Origin: Ga0077536 sp943370145
GTDB lineage: Bacteria > Pseudomonadota > Gammaproteobacteria > Ga0077536
Assembly (NCBI GenBank): GCA_943370145.1
Contig: CALRPY020000016.1
Span: forward strand, 1 to 64,000
Reading direction: 5' to 3'
Length of the DNA stretch: 64,000 bases
Program-made: the position numbers and the translations under genes
The notes under the pieces: model-generated
Database searches by the model: none
What the model was told of the DNA's origin: nothing
What the model saw: the letters and a program-made list of their open reading frames with translations, nothing else
In this document: positions 8,331-16,440 of the stretch, in pieces
Layout: every line of letters begins with the position of its first letter
Numbering within the stretch: position 1 is the first letter of the stretch

Positions 8331-9091
8331 GTTTCCCCCTAGAAGTACACATGCGCCCGGAAGCGCGTGTGCGAGTTCACAGCGAACCGGCTACCCCCGC
8401 CATCTCCTGCCGGCCCGCAAACGCAGGATCAGTGCTCGAGACGAGGTTCCCCGATTTGCTCGCGAGTTTGTCACAGCTGTTGTAAAGGGTAAACAACAAT
8501 TTGTGATTTGACGCAGGATCGGGGGCAAATTGTGGCATCGATGCGACAAGAGAGACTTGGGATGCATACATGCTGCTTAGCAACAACATTCGGGGACGTA
8601 TGGCCCGGGCGCCCGAACAGCGCAGTCGGCCGTCCGTTCCGGCCCTGCGCGCCTCGCGTCGCGGTGCCGGGACCGCAGAGCTCCGCATAGCGGCGGTATA
8701 CAGTCGAGCATGCCGCCGGCGCGCCGCGACAGTCCCGCGCACGCTAGCGATGGACAATCAGCCGCCCTCCGGACGCCGGACCTTGCCTGCAACCCCGATT
8801 GCCAGGCAGCTATTCATCTATGTAGGGGTTCCTCAGCCGGCGGCTGTGCGCGCCGTCGACCAGGCACGCCTGAATGACCTGCGCACCCACCAGGCAGGCG
8901 CCGCCCCCCGCGTCCGGCACGCGCGGTGCGGGAGGCGGTCGCCGCATCCCGCAATTCACATCATGTGCATGGATGACGTACGCTCGCGACCTGGCCTCGC
9001 GGCCGTCCACATGCGGCGCGAGGGAACCCCCTGTCGCCCACCCGCGGCGAGCGGGGACCCTGTTGAACCCATCCGGAAGAAACGATTGCTC
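8331..9091. other. 760-base divergent control region
   Basis: No convincing gene is present; short frames here have no recognisable domain and poor starts. The part nearest DUF1302 (about 8460-8560) is visibly AT-richer than its surroundings and contains the dyad listed separately. It probably carries promoters for the minus-strand DUF1302 gene and the plus-strand flavin reductase. I cannot place -10/-35 boxes confidently. Confidence 0.5.
8471..8506. promoter_or_regulatory. 36-base dyad, candidate operator upstream of DUF1302
   Basis: Two nested inverted repeats share one centre: TCACA/TGTGA (outer) and TGTTGT/ACAACA (inner, 9-base AT-rich spacer). It lies 140-190 bases upstream of the DUF1302 start in the AT-rich part of the gap. 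The form is that of a dimeric-regulator site. The regulator is unknown; no TetR- or LuxR-type gene lies next to it. Confidence 0.4.
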
Positions 9092-9571
9092 ATGACACCC
9101 GAAGAATTTCGTAAAGCCTGCGGCTTCTGGGCCAGCGGCGTCTCCATCGTCACCACCCGCGACGTGGACGGCAAACCCTACGGACTGACGATGAACGCGG
9201 TGACCTCGCTGTCGCTGGAACCACCGATGTTCGTCATCTGTGTCGACAACCGCTCCGACACGCTCGAGCCGATCAAGCGCAGCGGGATTTTCTGCATCAA
9301 CGTGCTGCAGGAGGACCAGCAGGCCCTGTCGAACGCGTTCGCGAAGAAAAACCCGGACAAGTTCGCGGACGTTTCCTTCGAATGGGGGGAAACCGGCGCC
9401 CCGCTGCTGACAGGGCGCCTGATGAGCATCGAATGCGCTGTCTCCGCGACCCACCCCGGCGGCGACCACCATATCTTCGTCGGCACGGTGAAATCGATCA
9501 GCCGTCCCGCCGGTGACGACGTGCCACCCATGCTCTATTACCGGGGCCGCTACGCCAGCCTGGCGAAGTGA
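9092..9571 (+). CDS. Flavin reductase-like domain protein (FMN-binding split barrel)
   Basis: The product has 159 residues and resembles the short-chain flavin reductases that supply reduced flavin to two-component monooxygenases (HpaC/NtaB type). Typical blocks are FASGVSIVTT-like WASGVSIVTT at about 12-21, GLTMNAVTSLSLEPP at about 31-45, FCINVLQEDQ and a C-terminal LYYRGRYASL. The ATG at 9092 is chosen because the domain begins there, with GGAAGA 11 bases upstream. It stands alone between DUF1302 (divergent) and the Ycf48-like gene. A luciferase-like monooxygenase at 52427-53605 is a possible but distant client (inference). Confidence 0.9.
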   Translation: MTPEEFRKACGFWASGVSIVTTRDVDGKPYGLTMNAVTSLSLEPPMFVICVDNRSDTLEPIKRSGIFCINVLQEDQQALSNAFAKKNPDKFADVSFEWGETGAPLLTGRLMSIECAVSATHPGGDHHIFVGTVKSISRPAGDDVPPMLYYRGRYASLAK

Positions 9572-9609
9572 GGCGGCAATGCGGCCTTGGTTGCGCAGGG
9601 GACCAATCC

Positions 9610-9639
9610 TTGTATGCAATCGGGGCTTGTTGCTATCGT
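9610..9639 (+). promoter_or_regulatory. Possible sigma-70 promoter for the Ycf48-like gene
   Basis: TTGTAT at 9610-9615 and TATCGT at 9634-9639 are separated by 18 bases, about 80 bases before the ATG at 9721. Each box deviates from consensus at two or three positions, so this is only a candidate. Confidence 0.3.
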
Positions 9640-9720
9640 AAGGCTCTCAGTGGGGGGAGCGCTGCGGCCGTCCAGGGCACGCGGCACACCGAACGTCTCG
9701 AACAACTCTAGAAGGCTCGC

Positions 9721-10998
9721 ATGATGTCAAACCGCGCTTTCCGTCGGCCGCTTGCGGTCATCGGTCAAACAATGATTGTCGCCGCGATTGCGGCCCCGGC
9801 TTTTGCCGCACGTGAAGAGCAGATCGACCGGCGCACGCCGCTCGTCACCGACTTCATGGACGGCGCCTACCTGCCCGGGATCGAGGGCATTTTCGTCGCC
9901 GGTCCGCACGGCCTGATCGGCAAGCTCAAGGTCGGCGACCAGGGCGCAGAACTCGAGAAGCTTCCCGGCGGTGACAAGACCGACTTCACCGCGGTGGAAA
10001 AACTCAACGACAAGGCCGTGCTGCTCGGCTCTTCGACCGGCCACCTGTACCGCTTCGAAGATGGCAAGCTGACTGACCTCGGCAAGATCACCGAATACGA
10101 CGAACCGGTGCTCGACATCGCCGTGGCCAATGGCAAGGCCTGGGCCGTCGGTTCGCGCGGCATGCTCGCGCGCAGCGATGACGGCGTGAAATGGGAAACC
10201 GTCCAGATCGCCGAAGCGACGCAGCCGGCTGTCACGCTGCCCGCGAACACCGCGAGCGAGTGGTATTTCGGCGTCAGCAACATCGTGATGGACAGCGTGC
10301 AGTTCGTCGCCAACAAGGGTGGCGCGCCCGCGGTTGCCGATACCGACTACACGCTGTACCCGGACGAAGGCTTCATGCAGGTCATGAATGACCTCGACGC
10401 GGAACCCGCCCCGACAATCAGCTTCAAGTTCGCCCCTGGCCCGGCCTTCCGCGCGGGTGACGTGTCCTGGAACGTGGTGCTGTTCGACGGCACCAACGTC
10501 ACGCTGGGCGGTGAGTTCGGCATGGTGCTGCAGAGCACCGACGGCGGCTCGACCTGGGTACGCCGTGACACCTTCGTTACCCCGAAGGAACCGGAACCGC
10601 CGTACTGGATCACGGGCGCGCAGAGCGGCAACACGCTGTTCCTTGCTGGCGCCGCCGGCGCGATGAGCCGCAGCACCGATGGTGGCGTCACCTGGACCCG
10701 CCTGCCGGTGCCGAGCGCTGAAGGCATCTTCGGCGTTTCCATCCTCAGCAACGGCACCCCGGCCATCGCCGGTGCGGTGGGCATGGTCGGCACGCTCGAG
10801 GGCGAGAAGTGGTCCATCGCCGACCGTTCCGCCCTGCAACTGCTGTCCTGGATCAAGACGCCGGTCGAGATGCCCGATGGCTCGGTCGTGATGCTTGGCG
10901 GCCGTTCGACGGTGATCCGCCTGAAGGACGGCACCTGGACCCGTCTGCCGATCACCAACAACGGCGCGGCACCGGCACAGGCGGTCGCTGAGCACTGA
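9721..10998 (+). CDS. Ycf48-like secreted beta-propeller protein
   Basis: The product has 425 residues with a signal peptide (cleavage after AFA near residue 29). Bladed repeats with SxDGGxTW-type turns follow, e.g. STDGGSTWVRRD, STDGGVTWTRL and a variant SDDGVKWETV. This is the BNR/Ycf48 (photosystem II stability factor HCF136-like) family. In gammaproteobacteria such secreted propellers are often encoded with DUF1302/DUF1329 proteins and an MMPL-type RND exporter (recalled knowledge). Here the DUF genes are 1.4 kb away, divergent, and no MMPL gene is in the window. A periplasmic assembly or substrate-handling partner is likely. AGAAGG precedes the tandem ATG start. Confidence 0.88.
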   Translation: MMSNRAFRRPLAVIGQTMIVAAIAAPAFAAREEQIDRRTPLVTDFMDGAYLPGIEGIFVAGPHGLIGKLKVGDQGAELEKLPGGDKTDFTAVEKLNDKAVLLGSSTGHLYRFEDGKLTDLGKITEYDEPVLDIAVANGKAWAVGSRGMLARSDDGVKWETVQIAEATQPAVTLPANTASEWYFGVSNIVMDSVQFVANKGGAPAVADTDYTLYPDEGFMQVMNDLDAEPAPTISFKFAPGPAFRAGDVSWNVVLFDGTNVTLGGEFGMVLQSTDGGSTWVRRDTFVTPKEPEPPYWITGAQSGNTLFLAGAAGAMSRSTDGGVTWTRLPVPSAEGIFGVSILSNGTPAIAGAVGMVGTLEGEKWSIADRSALQLLSWIKTPVEMPDGSVVMLGGRSTVIRLKDGTWTRLPITNNGAAPAQAVAEH

Positions 10999-11023
10999 GC
11001 GCAAGCGCACTCCTTGCACCCGC

Positions 11024-11054
11024 GAGCGGCGCCTGAGGGCGCCGCTCGTATTTT
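11024..11054 (+). terminator. Rho-independent terminator after the Ycf48-like gene
   Basis: A perfect 10-bp stem GAGCGGCGCC/GGCGCCGCTC with a 4-base loop is followed by GTATTTT, 26 bases after the stop at 10998. It separates this gene from the Nudix/MBL gene. Confidence 0.7.
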
Positions 11055-11096
11055 GGGGCCCGGTTTTCCTAGACAGCTGCAGAGAGGTTCCACTCG

Positions 11097-12569
11097 ATGT
11101 CCAACAAGGCACGCGAAGCCGCCGCGGTGCTCGTGACCACCGGTCCCGAGCACGACCTGAAGATCCTGCTCGTGCAACGCTCGCCGGCGTTGCGTTTTTT
11201 CGGTGGCTACTGGGCCTTCCCCGGCGGTGCGATGGAGGCGCTGGATCGCGCGGCCGACGAGCTCGCGACGCTGAGCTGCGCCGTGCGCGAACTCGTCGAG
11301 GAAACCGCCCTGGTCGCAGACGGGCTTGCCGCAAGCCGTGACGAAGCCCGCGCCATGCTCGCGACGCTGTCGCCCGAGGCGGCCCCTCCGCCGACGTGGC
11401 TCGCCGCGCTCCGTCGCGTGCACGACAGCGGCCGGTTCCGGCACGTGTGCCGCATCACGACGCCGTCGCACCAGCCGATCCGCTTCGCAACCGACTTCGT
11501 GCAGTTGCACCTCGACGAACCCGGCGAACTCGAACTCGACGGCCGCGAACTGATCGACAGCTGCTTCATGTCGGCCGGCGCAGCCGTCGACGCCTGGCGA
11601 CGCGGCGAAATGCCGATCGCGCCACCCACGCTGCTGCTGCTCGAATTGCTCGCCGAGCACGGCAGTCCGGCCTTCGTCGAGCCGGCCGCGCGCATCGCCG
11701 AGAGCTTCGAGCAGGGCGAGTTCCACCCTGCCCGCTTCTCCCCTGGCATCTTCACCGCGCCGGTCCCGACCCCCACGCTGCCTCCGGCAACGACAACGAA
11801 CTGCTACATCGTGGGGACGAGCGACCTGTACGTGGTCGATCCGGCCGCCGTGGACGATGAACACCAGCGCAAGCTGATTCGCAAGATCGAAGCGATGGTC
11901 GCCGGCGGCGCGACGCTGCGCGCGATCCTGCTGACTCACCATCACCCCGATCACGTCGGCGGGACCGCCGTACTGAGCCGGCATTTCGGCGTGCCGGTGC
12001 GCGCCCACGCGCTGACCTACGCGCAACTGCCGGACCAGGACTTCATCCGCGGCGACGCGCTGAATGACGGCGACACGATCGACCTCGGCACGGCACCCGA
12101 CGGATCACCGGGCTGGCAGCTCGAAGTCCTGCACACGCCGGGACATGCCCGCGACCATCTCTGTTTCATCGACAGCCGCTACCGCGCCGCGATCGTCGGC
12201 GACATGCTGTCCACGATCTCCACGATCATCATCGACCCGCCGGAAGGACACATGGCGACCTACATGCGCAGCCTCGAACGGCTACTCGAGGTGGGCATGA
12301 CGGTGCTGCATCCGGCGCACGGCCCGTCCTGGCGCGACGGGCCCGCGCTGGTGCGGCAATACCTCGCGCACCGCCGGGCCCGCGAGGAGAAAGTGCTCGC
12401 CGCCCTGGGCACCGAGCCGCAGCGCGCCGAGGCGCTGCTGCCCAAGGCTTACGGCGAAGTGCCGGAAGCCATCCACGGTGCCGCGTTGCGCTCGCTGATT
12501 GCGGGGCTCGAGAAGCTCGCCGAGGAAGGACGCGCCGCCCAGCGCGATGGGGGTTGGGTATTGGCGTGA
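11097..12569 (+). CDS. Nudix hydrolase / metallo-beta-lactamase fusion protein
   Basis: The product has 490 residues. Residues ~5-200 are a Nudix domain of the long NUDT19-like type: FPGG, then after a ~20-residue insertion the helix RELVEET (the usual Gly replaced by Ala). Residues ~225-430 are a metallo-beta-lactamase fold with the HxHxDH motif at 281-286 (THHHPDH), a second metal block (HTPGHARDH) and GDM; this half resembles LACTB2. Nudix enzymes cleave nucleoside diphosphates linked to X, including CoA, and LACTB2-like enzymes are hydrolases/nucleases. The joint substrate is unknown; CoA derivatives are one idea. GAGAGG precedes the ATG. There is no signal peptide, so it is cytosolic. 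Confidence 0.9.
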   Translation: MSNKAREAAAVLVTTGPEHDLKILLVQRSPALRFFGGYWAFPGGAMEALDRAADELATLSCAVRELVEETALVADGLAASRDEARAMLATLSPEAAPPPTWLAALRRVHDSGRFRHVCRITTPSHQPIRFATDFVQLHLDEPGELELDGRELIDSCFMSAGAAVDAWRRGEMPIAPPTLLLLELLAEHGSPAFVEPAARIAESFEQGEFHPARFSPGIFTAPVPTPTLPPATTTNCYIVGTSDLYVVDPAAVDDEHQRKLIRKIEAMVAGGATLRAILLTHHHPDHVGGTAVLSRHFGVPVRAHALTYAQLPDQDFIRGDALNDGDTIDLGTAPDGSPGWQLEVLHTPGHARDHLCFIDSRYRAAIVGDMLSTISTIIIDPPEGHMATYMRSLERLLEVGMTVLHPAHGPSWRDGPALVRQYLAHRRAREEKVLAALGTEPQRAEALLPKAYGEVPEAIHGAALRSLIAGLEKLAEEGRAAQRDGGWVLA

Positions 12570-12762
12570 GCGGCACTCACGCGCCCGCTGTAAAGCCAAC
12601 GATGTTCCCTTACCTGCTTGCGCTGTCTCTCGGTCACCTTTGTGCTTGAGCGTGGAGATTGCCATTCGACGCAAGCGCCCGGTGTCGCCGGCACGAATGC
12701 CATTGCAAGCACCGCGCGTGGCGGTTGCTGCAGGCACCGGTTTTTGCGCTTCCAGCGTCAGC

Positions 12763-12797
12763 GCAACCTACGGCGGGCACGATACTCCGTAGGTTGC
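12763..12797. repeat. GCAACCTACGG inverted repeat
   Basis: A perfect 11-base inverted repeat (GCAACCTACGG/CCGTAGGTTGC) has a 13-base spacer. GTAGGTTGC-type palindromes are a common dispersed intergenic repeat in proteobacteria (recalled). There is no T-tract, so it is not a typical terminator. Confidence 0.55.
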
Positions 12798-12836
12798 CGT
12801 GAAAGAGGCTTGATCGAGCGTTCGCACTTTCCAGCT

Positions 12837-12959
12837 TCACCTCTCCCGCGTGCGGGAGAGGTCGGCGGCGAATGCCGGCGGGTGAGGGGCGCCTCCGTCG
12901 GCGCGGCGCCAGTCTGAAACGACCCTCTCCCGTCCGCTGCGCGGCCGGCCTCTCCCGGG
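12837..12959 (-). repeat. ~122-base palindromic intergenic repeat, copy 2 (inverted)
   Basis: This is the reverse complement of the element at 224-345, with the same terminal hairpin (CCTCTCCCGCGTGCGGGAGA) and the same internal blocks. A further ACGGGAGAGG to 12970 extends a palindrome. The two copies face each other across ~12.5 kb. Confidence 0.75.
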
Positions 12960-12982
12960 ACGGGAGAGGCGAAGATCGCTGC

Positions 12983-13594
12983 TCACCCGCCGGGCGACGC
13001 GCGCAAATGCCGGGAACCCGCGACCTCCCCGTGCCGGAAACAGCCCACCAGGTGATCGTTGACCAGGCCCGTTGCCTGCAGGTGCGCGTAGAGCACCGTC
13101 GAGCCGAGGAAGCGGAACCCGAGCTGCTTCAGCTCGCGCGCGAGCCGGTCCGAGAGTGCGGTCGTCGCGGGCACCTCCGCGGGCTCGCGCCAGTGATTGA
13201 CGATCGGCCGGCCGTCGACGAAACCCCACAAAAACTCGCAGAAGCTGCCGTGGGCGGCCTGTACCTCCAGGAAACGCTGCGCGTTGTTCACCGCGGCCTC
13301 GATCTTCGCGCGGTTGCGGATCAGACCCGGGTCGCCCAGCAGCCGCTCGACGTCCGCCTGCGAGTAGCGCGCGACCTGGCCGGGATCGAAGTCGGCGAAG
13401 GCGCTGCGATAGGCCTCGCGCTTGCGCAGCACCGTGTACCAGCTGAGGCCGGCCTGCGCTGATTCCAGCACGAGGAATTCGAACTGCGTGCGCTCGTCCC
13501 TGACCGGGACTCCCCATTCGCTGTCATGGTACTCGACCATGCCAGCCTGGGTGGGCAGCGCCCAATGGCAACGGAAGCGGCCATCGGGCGCCAC
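12983..13594 (-). CDS. tag: DNA-3-methyladenine glycosylase I
   Basis: The product has 203 residues. It excises 3-methyladenine from alkylated DNA in base-excision repair. The Tag fold is plain: RCHWA near the N-terminus (metal-ligand Cys9), YHDSEWGVP, FEFLVLESAQAGLSWYTVL carrying the base-pocket Glu and Trp, and the C-terminal NDHLVGCF with the other His/Cys zinc ligands. The length is close to E. coli Tag (187). It starts at a GTG at 13594, eight bases after the stop of the upstream dehydrogenase, with only a weak ribosome site, so it is probably translated from that gene's transcript. Confidence 0.93.
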   Translation of the reverse strand: MAPDGRFRCHWALPTQAGMVEYHDSEWGVPVRDERTQFEFLVLESAQAGLSWYTVLRKREAYRSAFADFDPGQVARYSQADVERLLGDPGLIRNRAKIEAAVNNAQRFLEVQAAHGSFCEFLWGFVDGRPIVNHWREPAEVPATTALSDRLARELKQLGFRFLGSTVLYAHLQATGLVNDHLVGCFRHGEVAGSRHLRASPGG

Positions 13595-13602
13595 GGCGGA
13601 TC

Positions 13603-14373
13603 TCAGCGCGGCGGCAGGCGGCTCGCCGCGTCCAGGCGCACGGCTTCACCGTTGAGGTAGGGATTGTCGATCATCGCGAGCGCGAGCTTCGCGTACTCGG
13701 CCGGCAGGCCGAAGCGCTTCGGATATTCGATTTGCGCCTGGATGCCTTCACGAATCTTGTCAGGCAGTCCGCGCATCATCGGGGTCTCGAAGAGGCCCGG
13801 CGCGATGCAGTTGCAACGGATGCCGTCGCGCGCCAGATCGCGCGCCACGGGCAACGACAGCCCCACCACGCCGGCCTTGCTGGCACCGTAGGCTGCCTGC
13901 CCCATCTGGCCGTCCCACGCGGCAATCGACGCGGTGTTGATGATCACGCCGCGTTCGTGGCTCTCGCCCTCGGGTGCGTTCTTCGTCATCTCGACCGCCG
14001 CGAGGCGCAGGACGTTGAACGTTCCAATGAGGTTGACGTTGATGATGCGCTGGAACTGCTCGAGCGGATGCGGCTCGCCCTTGCTGACAGTCTTCGACGC
14101 GCTGCCGATGCCGGCGCAGTTGACGCAGATGTGGATCGCGCCGAAGGCGTCCATCGTTGCCGCAATCGCCGCCTTGACCTCGCTTTCGTCCGTGACGTTG
14201 ACGTGCCGGTAGATCGTCGCCGCGCCCAGTTCGCGGGCGAGCGCATTGCCCTGCTCGTCGTTCATGTCGAGAATCGCGACGCGCGCGCCCGCGGCCACCA
14301 GCGCTTCGACCGTCGCGCGACCCAGGCCTGACGCCCCGCCGGTCACGATTGCCACCTTGCCCTGAACCTGCAT
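13603..14373 (-). CDS. HSD10-like short-chain dehydrogenase (3-hydroxyacyl-CoA dehydrogenase)
   Basis: The product has 256 residues and is a classical SDR. The NAD-binding GGASGLGRATVEAL lies near 12-25 with an acidic residue (LDMND) after strand 2, indicating NAD(H) preference. Catalytic Ser is in NTASIAAWDG and Tyr/Lys in YGASK. The insert between the Asn and Ser regions and the ending NPYLNGEAVRLDAA are characteristic of 17-beta-HSD10 / 3-hydroxy-2-methylbutyryl-CoA dehydrogenase. The start at 14373 has GGGGGAG upstream. It is likely used in beta-oxidation of branched or steroid-derived acyl-CoAs, in keeping with the thiolase, racemase and ligase nearby. Confidence 0.9.
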   Translation of the reverse strand: MQVQGKVAIVTGGASGLGRATVEALVAAGARVAILDMNDEQGNALARELGAATIYRHVNVTDESEVKAAIAATMDAFGAIHICVNCAGIGSASKTVSKGEPHPLEQFQRIINVNLIGTFNVLRLAAVEMTKNAPEGESHERGVIINTASIAAWDGQMGQAAYGASKAGVVGLSLPVARDLARDGIRCNCIAPGLFETPMMRGLPDKIREGIQAQIEYPKRFGLPAEYAKLALAMIDNPYLNGEAVRLDAASRLPPR

Positions 14374-14514
14374 GTCTCCCCCTCGGAACTGCGCGCACTG
14401 CGCGCCTGCGTGTGGATTCGCCGCGCTCGGCGGCGGCTCTTTGTGACTATGATACCGGCAACCGTGGCGTCCGCCAGACACCGTGTCCCCTCCCCGCACA
14501 ATGGAGCATCGCGC

Positions 14515-15144
14515 ATGAAACTCTACGATTTCGAACTCGCCCCGAACCCGCGCCGGGTGCGCATGTATCTCGCCGAGAAAGGCATCGAAGTGCCGACGGT
14601 GCAGGTCAACCTGCGCCAGGGCGAACAGTTCCGGGAGGATTTCAAGGCCGGGAACCCGACGCTCATCGTGCCGGCGCTGGTGCTGGACGATGGCACGCTC
14701 GTCACGGAAACGATGGCCATCTGCCGTTACTTCGAGGCGGTGCAGCCGAATCCACCGCTGTTCGGCAGCACGCCGCGGGAACAGGCGCTGGTGGAAATGT
14801 GGAGCCGGCGCGCCGAACTGGAGGGCTTTCTCGCCGTCGCCGAAGCGCTGCGCAACTCGCTCGAACGCTTCAAGGACCGCGCGCTGCCAGGCCCGCGCAA
14901 TTACTCGCAGATCCCGGCGCTCGTCGAGCGCGGCAAGGCGCGGGTGCGGGCCTTTTTCGATGATCTCGATCGGCGGCTGGCGGACAGCGCGTACGTGGCT
15001 GGCGAGACGTTCTCGGTGGCCGACATCACGGCCTTCGTGACCGTGGAGTTCGCGGGATGGGTCGAGGAGAAACCGCGGGCGGAACACCGGCACCTGGGGC
15101 GCTGGCACGCACTGGTCGCCGCACGACCCAGCGCGAAGGCCTGA
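14515..15144 (+). CDS. Glutathione S-transferase family protein
   Basis: The product has 209 residues. An N-terminal thioredoxin-like GST domain (MKLYDFELAPNPRRVRMYL, with NPTLIVPALVLDDG and the glutathione-gamma-glutamyl motif ETMAICRYFE) is followed by a helical C-terminal domain ending with the N-capping box SVADITAFV. There is no signal peptide. It diverges from the HSD10-like gene and converges on the thiolase. GGAG lies upstream of the ATG. The substrate is unknown; this is a cytosolic conjugating or dehalogenase-type enzyme. Confidence 0.9.
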   Translation: MKLYDFELAPNPRRVRMYLAEKGIEVPTVQVNLRQGEQFREDFKAGNPTLIVPALVLDDGTLVTETMAICRYFEAVQPNPPLFGSTPREQALVEMWSRRAELEGFLAVAEALRNSLERFKDRALPGPRNYSQIPALVERGKARVRAFFDDLDRRLADSAYVAGETFSVADITAFVTVEFAGWVEEKPRAEHRHLGRWHALVAARPSAKA

Positions 15145-15155
15145 GTCGCGAGGCG

Positions 15156-15183
15156 CCCGCCACCCGCGTCCACGGGTGGCGGG
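15156..15183. terminator. 11-bp hairpin between convergent genes
   Basis: CCCGCCACCCG/CGGGTGGCGGG form a perfect stem with a 6-base loop between the convergent GST and thiolase stops. No T-run follows on either strand, so termination may be weak or Rho-assisted. Confidence 0.45.
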
Positions 15184-15195
15184 ACGGTCAGCGGA

Positions 15196-16368
15196 TCAGA
15201 GCAGCTCGATCGCGACCGCAGTCGCCTCGCCACCGCCGATGCAGAGGCTCGCGACGCCACGCTTCAGGCCCTTGTCCTTCAGCGCGTGGATCAGCGTGAC
15301 GATGATGCGGGCGCCCGATGCGCCCACCGGGTGGCCGAGGGCGCAGGCGCCACCGCGGATGTTCAGCTTGTCGTGCGGAATCGAGAGTTCCGTCATCGCC
15401 GCCATCGCGACCACCGCAAAGGCCTCGTTGACCTCGAAGAGGTCGACGTCGCCAACGGTCCAGCCCACCTTCTTCAGCACCTTCTGGATCGCCGACACGG
15501 GCGCGGTCGTGAACCAGCCCGGCTCCTGGGCGTGCGCCGAATGGGCGAGGATACGCGCGAGCGGCTTGATGCCGAGCTTCTGCGCATGCTGCGCCGAGGT
15601 CAGGATGACCGCTGCCGCGCCATCGGAGATGGAACTGGAATTCGCCGCGGTCACGGTGCCGTCCTTCGCGAAGGCCGGCTTCAGCTGCGGGATCTTGTCG
15701 AGTTTGGCCTTGCCCGGTTGCTCGTCGGTATCGACGACGACGCCTTCCTTCACGGTCACCGGCACGATTTCGGCCTTGAATGCGCCGCTCGTGATGGCGT
15801 GCTGGGCGCGCTTCAGCGATTCGATCGCGTAGGCATCCTGCGCCTCGCGCGTGAAGCCGTACTTGCGCGCGCAGTCCTCGGCGTAGGTGCCCATCAGGCG
15901 GCCGCGTTCATACGCGTCCTCGAGGCCGTCGAAGAACATGTGATCGAGCACTTCGCCGTGACCGAGGCGCAGGCCGCCGCGGACCTTCGGCAACAGGTAA
16001 GGCGCGTTCGTCATGCTTTCCATGCCACCGGTCGCGATGATCGTCGCCGAGCCGGCAATGATTGCGTCGTGGCCGAACATGACGGCCTTCATGCCCGAAC
16101 CGCACATCTTGTTGACGGTCGTGCAGTCGGCGCTGACCGGAATGCCGGCGCCCAGCGAGGCCTGGCGGGCCGGCGCCTGGCCGAGGCCCGCCGGCAGCAC
16201 CACGCCCATGATGGTTTCGTCGACCTGTTCCGGCTGGATACCGGCACGCTCCAGCGCGGCCCTGATGGCCGTCGCACCCAGTTTCGGCGCCGTGACCGCC
16301 GAGAACACGCCCTGCATTCCACCCATGGGCGTACGGGCGACGCCCGCGATGACCACACCGTTTTCCAT
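15196..16368 (-). CDS. Acetyl-CoA C-acetyltransferase (thiolase)
   Basis: The product has 390 residues, the usual thiolase length. Cys89 (in TVNKMCGSGMKAV) is the acyl-accepting nucleophile, His346 lies in GGACALGHPVGASG and Cys376 in CIGGGEA. The family runs either the degradative (beta-oxidation) or biosynthetic (acetoacetyl-CoA) direction; the compact AtoB/PhaA-like sequence suggests a short-chain substrate. AGGA precedes the ATG. It is the last gene of a minus-strand run with the two 2-hydroxyglutarate oxidoreductases, 72 bases after lhgO. Confidence 0.94.
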   Translation of the reverse strand: MENGVVIAGVARTPMGGMQGVFSAVTAPKLGATAIRAALERAGIQPEQVDETIMGVVLPAGLGQAPARQASLGAGIPVSADCTTVNKMCGSGMKAVMFGHDAIIAGSATIIATGGMESMTNAPYLLPKVRGGLRLGHGEVLDHMFFDGLEDAYERGRLMGTYAEDCARKYGFTREAQDAYAIESLKRAQHAITSGAFKAEIVPVTVKEGVVVDTDEQPGKAKLDKIPQLKPAFAKDGTVTAANSSSISDGAAAVILTSAQHAQKLGIKPLARILAHSAHAQEPGWFTTAPVSAIQKVLKKVGWTVGDVDLFEVNEAFAVVAMAAMTELSIPHDKLNIRGGACALGHPVGASGARIIVTLIHALKDKGLKRGVASLCIGGGEATAVAIELL

Positions 16369-16440
16369 CGGAAATCCTCCAGCTTGAGTCGAGAGGCGGG
16401 AGTTTAACGGTGCAGTGCAACTTGCACTAGCGCCGCCGCC

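Larger units (their letters stand above)
12570..12982. other. Gene-free 410-base gap holding two repeats
   Basis: Apart from the palindrome at 12763-12797 and the structured repeat at 12837-12959, I see nothing here. The small minus-strand frame around 12634-12840 runs through the palindrome and has no recognisable features. Confidence 0.5.

Noticed and set aside
8377..8757. Minus-strand 126-codon frame in the DUF1302 upstream region
   Set aside because: It crosses the AT-rich control region and dyad, has no ribosome site or recognisable domain.
9727..11334. Minus-strand 535-codon frame opposite the Ycf48-like gene
   Set aside because: It overlaps a clear signal-peptide propeller gene and has Arg/Gly/Ala composition without motifs.
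12634..12840. Minus-strand 68-codon frame upstream of copy 2 of the repeat
   Set aside because: It runs through the GCAACCTACGG palindrome; sequence is repeat-derived.
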